NCBI GenBank assembly: GCA_023419095.1
Contig: JAEZYN010000066.1
Location: 1-20,591, forward strand
Reading direction: 5' to 3'
Source: Bacteroidota bacterium
GTDB taxonomy: Bacteria; Bacteroidota; Bacteroidia; Flavobacteriales; Weeksellaceae
DNA: 20,591 nt
The position numbers and the translations under genes were made by a program. Positions 1 to 8,008 of this stretch are shown piece by piece. The stretch's first letter is position 1, and every line of letters starts with the position of its first letter. Below the pieces are notes generated by a model. It was not told the origin of the DNA and ran no database searches. It worked only from the letters and a program-made list of their open reading frames with translations.

Positions 1-79
1 ACTTTTCGAGCGCGCGGTTGAGTGCGGGATAGTTCCCGATGATGCCGAATCTTGCTTTTATAGATTGTAGATCTGCCAT
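1..79 (-). CDS. Sigma-54-interacting transcriptional regulator, N-terminal fragment
   Basis: Only the first 26 codons are inside the window; the gene continues past base 1. The ATG is at 79-77 and the peptide begins MADLQSIKARFGIIGNYPAL. This matches, from memory of the family, the N-terminus of a sigma-54-dependent AAA+ regulator found after miaB in flavobacteria; the segment lies just before the first AAA+ motif, which is not visible here. The gene starts 27 bases after the miaB stop on the same strand, so the two are probably cotranscribed. The full protein would be expected to remodel RpoN-holoenzyme, but no ATPase or DNA-binding motif can be checked in this fragment. The call rests on the short N-terminal match and gene order. 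Confidence 0.7.
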   Translation of the reverse strand, partial: MADLQSIKARFGIIGNYPALNRALEK

Positions 80-106
80 TTTTTAAAAATTTTAATTTCA
101 GGAAAA

Positions 107-1564
107 TCAGTTTACCTCAACGGAAACGGACTGAACCGTCGTCCCCAAAAGTGTTCCCTGCGTGTTTCCGTGCACCATAACGGACACGATGTCTCCTAAT
201 TTCTGGCCTTCAAGCTTATCAAACACACAAACTGCATTTTGTGAATTGCGGCCTTTCCACTGGTTTTCGTTTTTCTTTGAAGTTCCTTCAATCAAAACTT
301 CGTGAATTCTGCCGACATATCCCTCCATCCTTTTGCGCGAGAGCTCGCCCTGCAAAGCAATTACTTCTGCCAATCTGCGCTGTTTCACCTCCGCAGGAAC
401 ATCGTCTTCCATCTTTTTATGCGCCGGTGTTCCCGGCCTTTCAGAATATGCGAACATATATCCGTAATCATATTCTACCTCACGCATCAGCGAAAGTGTC
501 ATCTGATGATCTTCTTCTGTCTCCCCACAAAAACCGATAATCATATCCTGCGAAAACGCGATTTCAGGAACGATTTTTTTTGCTTGCGCAATCAGATCTA
601 AATATTCGTCGCGCGTGTGCTGACGGTTCATTTTCTCCAGCATCCTGTCGCTGCCGCTCTGTACGGGCAGGTGAACGTATTTACAGATGTTCTTATGTTT
701 GGCCATGACCTCGAAAACATCCGTCGTCATGTCATGCGGATTCGAGGTCGAGAAGCGGAGACGCATTTCAGGAACCGCAGTAGCGACCATATCAAGCAGT
801 TGCGAAAACTTCACTGCCGTCAGTTTCTGAATTTCAGAGGCGTTTTTAAAATCTTTTTTTGCACCGCCGCCGTACCACAGGTATGAATCTACGTTTTGAC
901 CCAGCAATGTGATTTCTTTGTAGCCATTTTCCCACAAATCCACACATTCTTTGATGATCGAATGCGGATCGCGGCTTCTTTCGCGGCCGCGCGTAAACGG
1001 AACCACGCAGAACGTACACATATTGTCGCAGCCCCGCGTGATGGTAACGAACGCGGTAACACCGCTGCCGCCCAGGCGCACCGGATTGATATCTGCATAC
1101 GTTTCTTCTTTTGAAAGAATTACATTTATGGCATCGCGGCCACCATCGGTTTCCTTCAAAAGATTTGGTAGATCCCTGTAGGCATCGGGACCCACAACGA
1201 GGTCAACCAGCTGTTCTTCCTCCAAAAATTTGGTTTTAAGGCGTTCTGCCATGCAACCGAGGACACCCACGGTAAGATTTGGTTTTTCCTTTTTTAAATT
1301 TTTAAACTGAGACAGACGCATGCGTACAGTCTGCTCCGCCTTTTCGCGGATAGAGCATGTGTTCAGCAGGATAAGGTCTGCTTCTTCCTGTTTTAAAGTG
1401 GTATTATAACCCTGCTCATTCAGGATGGAGGCTACAATTTCAGAGTCTGAAAAATTCATCTGGCAGCCGTAGCTTTCGAGAAAGAGTTTTTTGGAGTTCT
1501 GAGGTTTTTCCGCGATTGCAAAGGCTTCGCCCTGCTTGGTTTCGTCAATATATTTTTCCTGCAC
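107..1564 (-). CDS. miaB: tRNA (N6-isopentenyl adenosine(37)-C2)-methylthiotransferase MiaB
   Basis: Radical-SAM enzyme that adds a methylthio group to i6A37 of tRNAs reading UNN codons. Counting from the furthest possible start (TTG at 1579), the UPF0004 domain has the three auxiliary-cluster cysteines C39 (YGCQMNF), C75 (NTCSIREKA) and C109 (LGCMAE). The radical-SAM motif CxxxCxxC is C184, C188 and C191 (RGCDNMCTFC), and a TRAM-type RNA-binding tail fills about residues 420-485. There is no in-frame ATG before the first cluster cysteine, so the start is non-ATG. GTG at 1564 (VQEKYIDETKQ, 485 residues) is preferred because homologues are remembered to begin near this point; TTG at 1579 is the alternative. 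A TAnnTTTG box lies about 80 bases upstream. The sigma-54 regulator follows 27 bases downstream. Full-length and intact. Confidence 0.96.
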   Translation of the reverse strand: MQEKYIDETKQGEAFAIAEKPQNSKKLFLESYGCQMNFSDSEIVASILNEQGYNTTLKQEEADLILLNTCSIREKAEQTVRMRLSQFKNLKKEKPNLTVGVLGCMAERLKTKFLEEEQLVDLVVGPDAYRDLPNLLKETDGGRDAINVILSKEETYADINPVRLGGSGVTAFVTITRGCDNMCTFCVVPFTRGRERSRDPHSIIKECVDLWENGYKEITLLGQNVDSYLWYGGGAKKDFKNASEIQKLTAVKFSQLLDMVATAVPEMRLRFSTSNPHDMTTDVFEVMAKHKNICKYVHLPVQSGSDRMLEKMNRQHTRDEYLDLIAQAKKIVPEIAFSQDMIIGFCGETEEDHQMTLSLMREVEYDYGYMFAYSERPGTPAHKKMEDDVPAEVKQRRLAEVIALQGELSRKRMEGYVGRIHEVLIEGTSKKNENQWKGRNSQNAVCVFDKLEGQKLGDIVSVMVHGNTQGTLLGTTVQSVSVEVN

Positions 1565-1644
1565 GATATTAAAATTCAAAAAAATATTAAAAAGTAAAAA
1601 ATACGCTGCCTTTAATTTAAAAATACAAAAGCACGTTAAGATTG

Positions 1645-1652
1645 CAAAGATA
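1645..1652 (-). promoter_or_regulatory. Candidate -7 box for miaB
   Basis: On the minus strand this reads TATCTTTG, a full match to the Bacteroidota -7 consensus TAnnTTTG, about 80 bases upstream of the miaB start. No TTG is seen at the usual -33 distance; instead the palindrome at 1663-1675 lies there. Confidence 0.5.
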
Positions 1653-1662
1653 AGTAATTTCG

Positions 1663-1675
1663 TGACAGAATGTCA
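1663..1675. promoter_or_regulatory. Palindrome TGACA-GAA-TGTCA upstream of the miaB promoter
   Basis: A perfect 5-bp inverted repeat with a 3-base spacer, 10 bases upstream of the candidate -7 box, where a -33 element or regulator site would sit. No regulator can be named from the sequence, and short palindromes also arise by chance. Confidence 0.3.
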
Positions 1676-1721
1676 GTGTTTCGGCACAGGAAACGAAACC
1701 ATTAAATAAAAATACACGACC

Positions 1722-2447
1722 TTAATACTCTATTTCCGTACGTGCAGACAAAACATAACTATAACGGTAATCTACGGGTTGACCGTTTACTGTAGCGGGT
1801 TTCCAGCGTTTATTGGTTCTTTTAAAAGCATAATAAATCATCCGGTCGAATTCTTCGAGACCTGTTTTCTTGGTTAATACGATGTCTTCGAGTTTTCCTT
1901 CTTTGGTAATAATGAAGTCCGCTTCCACAGTGAAACGGTCATTCCACGAGAAACGCTGCAAATCCAGATTTGCTTTCAGCTGCTTCGAAAAATGAGAAAG
2001 ATGTTTTTCGCCACGGTTGTCGTAAACAGGGTAAGTAATGGAAGGCTGATAAGCATCAGCCGCATTCTGAAAAAGAAGCTTCGGGAAAATGGTAAACGTT
2101 GCGATCGCAGGTTGTTTCACGCCATTGATAACCGCGGGATTCCACCCATCCTGGTATTTTGCCACTTCCCGCGCAAGATCTGCTGCACATTTGTTGGCGG
2201 AAAGATACTTTTCGTGCCGGTCTTTCACAAAACTAATGGTCGCATCGGGATTCACCAATACGGTAAACTGATAAAACTCCGCTTCGTTTGCGCAAGGCTT
2301 TATATTCTGTTCCTTAATTATTTCACGAAAATCTTTATAATACGCTTCATAACCGCCAACATAAGGCGTCTGACCATCCGGGAAATCACTTACGGCCTGC
2401 GAAAAACTGAAAAGTGGAAGCAGAAAAAAGAGAAATTTTACTTTCAT
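1722..2447 (-). CDS. Secreted TonB-C-like protein, downstream paralogue
   Basis: 241 residues from ATG 2447, chosen because MKVKFLFFLLPLFSFSQA is a good signal peptide; the open frame extends 28 codons further upstream without one. The start overlaps the stop of the preceding gene by ATGA, implying translational coupling. The C-terminal half (about residues 130-235) has the TonB-C pattern: a strand ending FIITKEGKLEDIVLTK, then GLEEFDRMIYYAFKRT and RWKPATVNGQPVDYRYSY. The N-terminal half (about 20-122) is a diverged copy of the same unit (YVGGYEAYYKDF, later WNPAVINGVKQPAIATFTI). C52 and C87 are shared with the neighbour and could form a disulfide. It lacks the membrane anchor and proline-rich span of real TonB, so energy transduction is doubtful. 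The FPGG motif of the C-terminal half is lost (VYDNRGEKHL). Function unknown. Confidence 0.85.
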   Translation of the reverse strand: MKVKFLFFLLPLFSFSQAVSDFPDGQTPYVGGYEAYYKDFREIIKEQNIKPCANEAEFYQFTVLVNPDATISFVKDRHEKYLSANKCAADLAREVAKYQDGWNPAVINGVKQPAIATFTIFPKLLFQNAADAYQPSITYPVYDNRGEKHLSHFSKQLKANLDLQRFSWNDRFTVEADFIITKEGKLEDIVLTKKTGLEEFDRMIYYAFKRTNKRWKPATVNGQPVDYRYSYVLSARTEIEY

Positions 2448-3169
2448 CGGATGATATCTTTTGAGGATAAAGAAAGAGGCATAGTGAAGTTGTAATCTAT
2501 AATGATTCCATGAACCGTCGCAGGCTTCCATTTTTTCTTGATTGATTTCACTGCAGAAATGATCATCTCATCATATTCCTTAAGTCCTGACGAATTTTTG
2601 AGCGTTACATTCTCAATAGAACCTTCTTTATTAATTTTAAATTGAACGACTACGGTGACTTTGCCTTCTCCTTTCAGATAAAAATTACTTACATCTGTAC
2701 GCTGACTAACAAGCTCCCGAAAAGCATTAATACCGCCCGGGAACTCAGGCTGCACTATCTGATTGTAAGGAGAATAACCATCCTTGTAATTCTCAAAAAA
2801 AGCATCCGGATAAATAAGGTACTGAGCTACGGCTACCGTTGGCTTCCCGTCTATCTTTGCCGCTACAAAGCCTGGCATTGACTTTATTACTTCTCTTGTG
2901 AGGGCCACTGCACACTGACTTTCGGGCGCACGCGCGTTATTCCCATCATAAACTATCGCGGTATCATCCTTATCTATGATGATGGGCGCATGGAAATATT
3001 CTTTTTTATTTTCACACGGAGACATTTTTTTCTCAAGAATAATCTTCTGAAAGTCGCGGTAGAATGCTTCTCTGCCTCCCAAATAACTGTGCTGATCAGG
3101 CGGAAAGCTTTTTAGTGTTTGGGCAGATACCAAGCTGTTAATGAACAGAAGAATGTATAAATTTTTCAC
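2444..3169 (-). CDS. Secreted TonB-C-like protein, upstream paralogue
   Basis: 241 residues with GTG start at 3169; an in-frame stop lies two codons upstream, so no earlier start is possible. MKNLYILLFINSLVSAQ is a signal peptide. Residues 139-235 form a TonB C-terminal-like domain: PEFPGGINAFRELV, then VVQFKINKEGSIENVTLKNS, then YDEMIISAVKSIKKKWKPAT. Residues 21-122 repeat this layout (YLGGREAFYRDFQKII, then ALTREVIKSMPGFVAAKIDG), so the protein looks like an internal duplication. C52 and C86 match the paired cysteines of the downstream paralogue. There is no anchor helix, so a periplasmic or exported role other than TonB-ExbBD coupling is likely. It overlaps the next gene by 4 bases, forming a two-gene unit. 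Confidence 0.86.
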   Translation of the reverse strand: MKNLYILLFINSLVSAQTLKSFPPDQHSYLGGREAFYRDFQKIILEKKMSPCENKKEYFHAPIIIDKDDTAIVYDGNNARAPESQCAVALTREVIKSMPGFVAAKIDGKPTVAVAQYLIYPDAFFENYKDGYSPYNQIVQPEFPGGINAFRELVSQRTDVSNFYLKGEGKVTVVVQFKINKEGSIENVTLKNSSGLKEYDEMIISAVKSIKKKWKPATVHGIIIDYNFTMPLSLSSKDIIR

Positions 3170-3195
3170 TATTTAATTTTTTTTTAAATATATAT

Positions 3196-3222
3196 AAAAA
3201 AAAACCTGCAATTGCTTGCAGG
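3196..3222 (-). terminator. Rho-independent terminator after the 160-residue TonB-C-like gene
   Basis: Read on the minus strand: stem CCTGCAA, loop GCAA, stem TTGCAGG, then nine T. It lies 10 bases after the stop at 3232 and separates this gene from the two paralogues downstream. Confidence 0.88.
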
Positions 3223-3231
3223 GCTAAATTA

Positions 3232-3714
3232 TTAAATATCTGAGGCTTCAGTTCTGAAATTCAGCTTTTGCCTTAATTTGGAGTCGGTTGCCGCGCCGCC
3301 GCATTTAGCGGGTATCCACTTGGGGTTCATTCGCCGCAAGGCAAGTTCGAGGTCGCGGTAAAGCAAATTGCTGTTCGGCACTTCCGGCTTTAGCTGAAAA
3401 CTCTGCAGATTACCGGCTTTGTTCACGAAAAGGATCAGTTCAAAAGTTCCGTTCACCGAATACAGGCTCGTGTCCAGATAGCTTTGAAGATTATTAAACA
3501 GTGTCTGTTTAAAAGCATTTTCGCCACCCGGAAACTGCGCATAAACCGCATTTTCGCATTTCAGACGGTAAAACTCCATCGGGTTATTCAGATCGTAATA
3601 GATGGAAAGTTTTGCAAGTTCACTCGTATTATCGGAGATATCTGTCTCTTCCACAAGATATTGGGCATTCAAAAAACTGCAGCAGAACATAAACAGTACT
3701 AATAGCTTTTTCAT
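3232..3714 (-). CDS. Small secreted single-unit TonB-C-like protein
   Basis: 160 residues with ATG at 3714. MKKLLVLFMFCCSFLNAQ is a signal peptide; the CC pair is not in a good lipobox, so cleavage after NAQ is more likely than lipidation. Residues about 57-155 form one TonB-C-like unit: YAQFPGGENAFKQTLF, then FELILFVNKAGNLQSFQLKP, then LELALRRMNPKWIPAKCGG. It has half the repeat content of the two 241-residue paralogues downstream, and it is separated from them by a terminator, so it is probably a separate transcript. No transmembrane anchor is present. It belongs to the large, poorly understood set of secreted TonB-C-like proteins of Bacteroidota; no specific partner can be inferred. Confidence 0.83.
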   Translation of the reverse strand: MKKLLVLFMFCCSFLNAQYLVEETDISDNTSELAKLSIYYDLNNPMEFYRLKCENAVYAQFPGGENAFKQTLFNNLQSYLDTSLYSVNGTFELILFVNKAGNLQSFQLKPEVPNSNLLYRDLELALRRMNPKWIPAKCGGAATDSKLRQKLNFRTEASDI

Positions 3715-3776
3715 TGGGTGAATTTTGAATAAAGTTACAGATTCCTTACTACTTTCGTCGTTACTGAATGAAGTTT

Positions 3777-4976
3777 TTACAAAACCTCAATCTGATTTTT
3801 GAGCAGATCTTCGAATTCGTCGCGCTTTCTGATGAGATGTGCGGTTCCATCGAGGAACAAAACCTCAGCAGGCTTAAGCCGTGAATTAAAGTTTGAACTC
3901 ATCTCAAAACCGTAGGCACCGGCATTGCGGAAGACTAAGATATCGCCCTCACGGGTTTCGTTCAGTTTGCGGTCCCACGCGAAAGTATCGGTTTCGCAAA
4001 TATTTCCCACCACGGTGTAGATGCGCTGTGCACCTTTTGGGTTCGAAAGATTGTCGATTTTGTGATAAGAATCATAGAACATAGGCCGGATCAGGTGGTT
4101 AAAACCTGAATTGATCCCCGCAAAAACCGTGGCTGTGGTTTGCTTGATGACATTTGTCTTTACCAGCAGATTTCCGCTCTGGCTTACGAGATATTTCCCC
4201 GGTTCAAACCAAAGTTCAAATTTTTTCCCCGAATTTTTCGAAAATTCCGATAAAGCTTTTTCCACTTTTTTACCCAAAGTTTTCACGTCGGTTTCCATAT
4301 CACCTTCCTGATACGGCACTTTGAAACCGCTGCCCATATCCAGATATTTCAGATTCGGGAAATGCTCAGCCAGTTCGAACATGATTTCAAGTCCCTGTAG
4401 AAAGACATCCGGATCTTTTATTTCGCTTCCGGTGTGCATGTGAAGGCCTTCTACATTGAGGTTTGTGGTTTTCATCACACGCTCGATGTGACGCAGCTGA
4501 TGAATTGAAATACCGAATTTGGAATCGATATGCCCGGTAGAAATCTTATAATTTCCGCCCGCAAAAATATGTGGATTTACGCGCACAAATATCGGATAAG
4601 AGCCACCGTACTTATTGCCGAACTGTTCGAGTATTGAAATATTATCAATGTTGATATGCACTTTGAGAGCCATCGCTTCCTCGATTTCCGCCAGATCAAC
4701 ACAGTTGGGTGTGAAAAGAATTTTGCCCGGTTCGAAGCCTGCACGCAGACCGAGTTTTACTTCATTGATCGATACACAATCCAGGTTTCCACCCAAATTT
4801 TTGATGTATTTGAGTATATTAATGTTCGAAAGTGCTTTGCAGGCGTAGAAAAACCTGGTGGTTTTATGAAAGCTGGACGTCAGTTTTTCGTACTGTATTT
4901 TAATGGATTCAGCATCGTAGACATAGGTTGGCGTGCCGAACTGCTCGGCTATTTTTAGTAAATCTTTATCAGTCAT
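3777..4976 (-). CDS. lysA: Diaminopimelate decarboxylase
   Basis: PLP enzyme of the alanine-racemase fold that decarboxylates meso-diaminopimelate to L-lysine, the last step of lysine synthesis. The PLP lysine is K47 (FFYACKALSN). HMHTGSE is at 179-185, the phosphate-binding glycines are in DMGSGF (213-218), and EPGKY is at 258-262. The C-terminal barrel has NICETD (C327, E328, D330), the residues given to the active site by the partner subunit, and AGAYGFEMSSNFN (352-364). The length, 399, is normal for the family. A TAnnTTTG box lies upstream at 5050-5057, overlapping nothing but the short gap after the exonuclease gene, so it is probably transcribed alone. No lysine-riboswitch structure was noticed in the 98-base gap. 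Confidence 0.97.
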   Translation of the reverse strand: MTDKDLLKIAEQFGTPTYVYDAESIKIQYEKLTSSFHKTTRFFYACKALSNINILKYIKNLGGNLDCVSINEVKLGLRAGFEPGKILFTPNCVDLAEIEEAMALKVHINIDNISILEQFGNKYGGSYPIFVRVNPHIFAGGNYKISTGHIDSKFGISIHQLRHIERVMKTTNLNVEGLHMHTGSEIKDPDVFLQGLEIMFELAEHFPNLKYLDMGSGFKVPYQEGDMETDVKTLGKKVEKALSEFSKNSGKKFELWFEPGKYLVSQSGNLLVKTNVIKQTTATVFAGINSGFNHLIRPMFYDSYHKIDNLSNPKGAQRIYTVVGNICETDTFAWDRKLNETREGDILVFRNAGAYGFEMSSNFNSRLKPAEVLFLDGTAHLIRKRDEFEDLLKNQIEVL

Positions 4977-5049
4977 TTTTTATTTGTGGTTAAATATTAA
5001 GTGAGGTATCGCATTCCGCCGAACCCCATACACTTTAAATAAGCAGCTG

Positions 5050-5057
5050 CAAATTTA
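5050..5057 (-). promoter_or_regulatory. Candidate -7 box for lysA
   Basis: Minus strand reads TAAATTTG, a full TAnnTTTG match, 73 bases upstream of the lysA ATG. No clear TTG at the -33 distance, so support is partial. Confidence 0.5.
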
Positions 5058-5074
5058 TATCTTTTTGAAAAAAC

Positions 5075-6298
5075 TTATTTGGGAAGCGGATAAACCGTAA
5101 AATCGCCCCGCAAAAGCGAAAGTTTAAGCTCATTTTTAACATCATCTGAAAACCTGGTGAACGGAATTTTGATGCTGTCGATCTTTTTTCGCGAATTTAT
5201 CTGCGTATGTATTTCGTAGAAACCAAATGCATTCAGACGGCCGTTTTCAATGATTAAGAAAGACTTTTCACCCAAAGTACGGCCATCGGTAGACCATAGT
5301 TCGCTGCGGCCACGGAGTGTAAGAAGTTCTGTGAGTTTTTCCAAATTTTGAAGTTCCGGTCGCGCCTGAAGAAAATTTACGGCTTTCAGACCTTGTGTAA
5401 AAGATTTGAATTTCAAAAGTGGTTTCTCCGTTTTTATGTTGGCGACTTTTTCGACAAAATATTTTCCGTTGCGGTGGAAAAGGGCGTAATTCAGACTCTC
5501 ACGTTTGCGTAAACCTTTTGTAGACATCATCAGTTTTGCCAGTAGGTCACTGCCAGTCAGCTCGTACTGAATCTGTTCTGTTTCTTCCTGGATCTGTTTC
5601 CAGCGTTTGAGTTTTGAACTGAAAATATGTTTCGCAAACTTGCTCAGATCATCCACGAAATCGTAATAAATTATCTTGCCATCCTTGTTTTGAAGGTAAA
5701 TAATTCCGCGCGCCGCCGGCAAATCCTGCGTGAGGTCGCGGACTTTATTTAAATAAGATTTCCCGTTGCTTTCTTCATGGTGCTGCTGAATAATTTCTGA
5801 ATCTTTATCTTTGATCATCAGCAGTTTGAAAAGATCTAAGGTCGCGCGCGCATCACCAGCCGCACGGTGCTGATCCACGAGCGGAATACCCAGCGATTTC
5901 ACAAGTTTTCCCAGCGAATAACTCTCCGCTTCCGGAATGAGTTTCTGCGCTAGCGGAATCGTGTCTAACGTATTGATTTTGAATTCATAACCTAATCTTT
6001 TAAACTCCTGGCGAAGCATACGGTAATCGAACTCGACATTATGACCCACCAGTATGGTGTTACGTGTGATTTCAATAATCCGGCGGGCAATTTCCGGGAA
6101 TTTCGGCGCAGTACGCACCATTTTAGGAGAGATATTCGTAAGTTTCTGCACATACGGCGTGATGTCACTTTCGGGATTGACCAAAGAGATAAATTGGTCC
6201 ACGATCTCGTGACCATCATATTTAAACACAGCAATTTCAATTATACTTTCCTGCCTGAAACCCGCTCCGTTACTTTCTATATCAATTACTGCGTACAT
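5075..6298 (-). CDS. DEDDh 3'-5' exonuclease (DnaQ/epsilon-like) with degenerate GIY-YIG-like domain
   Basis: 407 residues. Residues 1-160 are a DnaQ-family exonuclease with all five catalytic positions: D6 and E8 (VIDIES), D91 (HNVEFDYRML), H144 and D149 (DQHRAAGDA). It should remove nucleotides from DNA 3' ends. Residues about 195-270 align with the GIY-YIG nuclease region of UvrC/Cho-type proteins: GIIYLQNKDGKIIYY replaces the usual G-x-Y...YVGK, and YELTGSDLLAKLM matches the conserved segment that follows. The YVG motif is now YYD and the catalytic arginine position appears to be K220 or absent, so the domain is probably inactive. The rest (270-407) has no recognised family. It follows the DUF853 ATPase gene by 47 bases, suggesting cotranscription. 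It is not the replicative epsilon, which is shorter and lacks these extra domains. Confidence 0.88.
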   Translation of the reverse strand: MYAVIDIESNGAGFRQESIIEIAVFKYDGHEIVDQFISLVNPESDITPYVQKLTNISPKMVRTAPKFPEIARRIIEITRNTILVGHNVEFDYRMLRQEFKRLGYEFKINTLDTIPLAQKLIPEAESYSLGKLVKSLGIPLVDQHRAAGDARATLDLFKLLMIKDKDSEIIQQHHEESNGKSYLNKVRDLTQDLPAARGIIYLQNKDGKIIYYDFVDDLSKFAKHIFSSKLKRWKQIQEETEQIQYELTGSDLLAKLMMSTKGLRKRESLNYALFHRNGKYFVEKVANIKTEKPLLKFKSFTQGLKAVNFLQARPELQNLEKLTELLTLRGRSELWSTDGRTLGEKSFLIIENGRLNAFGFYEIHTQINSRKKIDSIKIPFTRFSDDVKNELKLSLLRGDFTVYPLPK

Positions 6299-6345
6299 TT
6301 TCTTTTCTTCTCAATCAATCAGGCATCGCCTAATCCGGCACAATT

Positions 6346-7872
6346 TTACCTTTTTCTGCCGCCTAATCCAAACATTCCGAGTACAAATTTTGCGCCCTCG
6401 CGCGCAAGCGTGTTGGCGAAAGTTCGTCCTGCACGTGATTTCATTACAGATTCGAACATGCCTGGTTCTTCCTTCACCTGCCGTTTCTTCAGCGTAGGTT
6501 CGGCTTTTTCCACGGCCTGTTCCATACGTGTTGTAAGCATTTCGTAGGCCGAATCTTTGTTCATTGACTGCTCGTATTTAGCTACCAGAGCTGACCGGTT
6601 CGTCAGTTCCGTCACCTCAGCGTCTGTCAGTATGTCCATTCGTGATTCAGGCGAAATCAGGTAGGTGTGAACCAGTGGTGTGGGAATACCTTTTTCATCA
6701 AGCGCTGTGATAAATGCTTCACCAATACCGAGATTCTGTATCAGCTCACCAGCATTGTAATATTCCGTAACCGGATAGTTCTCAACAGCTTTCGTAATTT
6801 CCTTGCGGTCTTTCGCGGTAAATCCGCGCAGCGCATGCTGTATTTTCAAACCAAGTTGAGAGAGCACATTTTCAGGTACATCGCCCGGAATCTGAGTAAT
6901 AAAATAAATGCCAACGCCTTTGGAACGGATCAGCTTAACCATCGTTTCGATCTGCGCTAAAAGCGTTTTCGAAGCTTCTTTGAAGATTAAATGCGCCTCA
7001 TCAATAAACAAAACCAGTTTTGGTTTTCCGGAATCGCCTTCTTCCGGGAAGGTCATGTAAATTTCGGCAAATAAAGAAAGCATAAACGTCGAAAACAGTT
7101 GCGGCTGACTTTGGATGTTCGCAACGCGAAGAATATTCACGACACCTTTTCCGTCGCGGGTTTGCAGCAAATCTTCAACATCAAAACTCGGCTCGCCAAA
7201 AAATTCTGCAGCGCCCTGCTGTTCCAGTGCAACTATGGAACGAAGAATGGCTCCGAGTGAAGCTGGCGAGATAGAACCATAATTATTGGCAAGGTCTGCT
7301 TTACCTTGTGGATTATCGGTGACGTACTGCAAAACTTTTTTGAGGTCATCAAGATCGATCAGCGGCAGGCCTTTGTCGTCGCAATATTTAAATACGATGG
7401 ACATTATGCTGGTCTGCGTATCATTAAGATCTAAAATTTTCGAAAGCAAAAGCGGTCCGAATTCGGTGACCGTTGCACGGAGTTTGACTCCTTTTTCGCC
7501 GGAGATTGTCATCAGCTCTACCGGAAAAGCCTGAGGCTGATAAGGAAGTTTCGTTTTCGCATACCGTTCAGCAATGATGCTGTTTTCAGCGCCCGGTTCC
7601 GCGATTCCAGAAAAATCACCTTTAATATCTAAAACCAGCGACGGAATTCCCTGATGTGAAAGCTGCTCCGCAAAGACCTGCAATGTTTTGGTTTTTCCCG
7701 TTCCGGTGGCGCCGGCAATGAGACCGTGACGGTTCAGTGTTTTTAACGGAATTTTAATGTCAGTTTCGGTGATGACCTCACCATTCAGCATTCCTTTTCC
7801 GAGCGTAATATAATTTCCTTTGGTACTGTACCTTGCCGAGAGTTCCTCAATAAATTTTTTCTGATCGTGCAT
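6346..7872 (-). CDS. HerA/FtsK-type ATPase, DUF853 (helicase HerA-like C-terminal domain)
   Basis: 508 residues from ATG 7872. Walker A is GATGTGKT (54-61) and Walker B is LVLFIDEAH (286-294, D291 and E292). DIKGDFSG (82-89) and FITQIPGDVPENVLSQLG are typical of the DUF853/YjgR family. A basic C-terminal tail ends GMFGLGGRKR. The family belongs to the HerA-FtsK superfamily of hexameric DNA-pumping ATPases, but the cell role of DUF853 proteins is unsettled. The next gene on the same strand, 47 bases away, encodes a DEDDh exonuclease; a motor-nuclease pair acting on DNA ends is an inference from that order alone. Full length, no frameshift. No consensus -7 box was found upstream. Confidence 0.93.
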   Translation of the reverse strand: MHDQKKFIEELSARYSTKGNYITLGKGMLNGEVITETDIKIPLKTLNRHGLIAGATGTGKTKTLQVFAEQLSHQGIPSLVLDIKGDFSGIAEPGAENSIIAERYAKTKLPYQPQAFPVELMTISGEKGVKLRATVTEFGPLLLSKILDLNDTQTSIMSIVFKYCDDKGLPLIDLDDLKKVLQYVTDNPQGKADLANNYGSISPASLGAILRSIVALEQQGAAEFFGEPSFDVEDLLQTRDGKGVVNILRVANIQSQPQLFSTFMLSLFAEIYMTFPEEGDSGKPKLVLFIDEAHLIFKEASKTLLAQIETMVKLIRSKGVGIYFITQIPGDVPENVLSQLGLKIQHALRGFTAKDRKEITKAVENYPVTEYYNAGELIQNLGIGEAFITALDEKGIPTPLVHTYLISPESRMDILTDAEVTELTNRSALVAKYEQSMNKDSAYEMLTTRMEQAVEKAEPTLKKRQVKEEPGMFESVMKSRAGRTFANTLAREGAKFVLGMFGLGGRKR

Positions 7873-8008
7873 TTAAATATCTTTTAAAGTTTAAAGTTAA
7901 CGAATGGCTGACAAAAATGATAGTGTCTCAGGCGTGAATTTTATTATAATCAGGATAAAAGTCATTATAAAGACCTCTTTTCTAAAGATGATTCTACCTT
8001 AAATTTAG

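Noticed and set aside
889..1181. Overlapping open frames on both strands within miaB
   Set aside because: They lie inside a well-conserved radical-SAM gene, have no family features, and reflect GC-rich codon phase rather than coding.
1678..1699. Inverted repeat GTTTCG/CGAAAC between the TonB-C-like genes and miaB as a terminator
   Set aside because: Only 6 bp with a 10-base loop and no T run on either side; weak compared with the clear terminators elsewhere in the window.
2448..2531. Longer start for the downstream TonB-C-like gene at 2531
   Set aside because: It would bury the signal peptide 28 residues inside the protein and overlap the upstream gene by 88 bases; the ATGA-coupled start at 2447 fits better.
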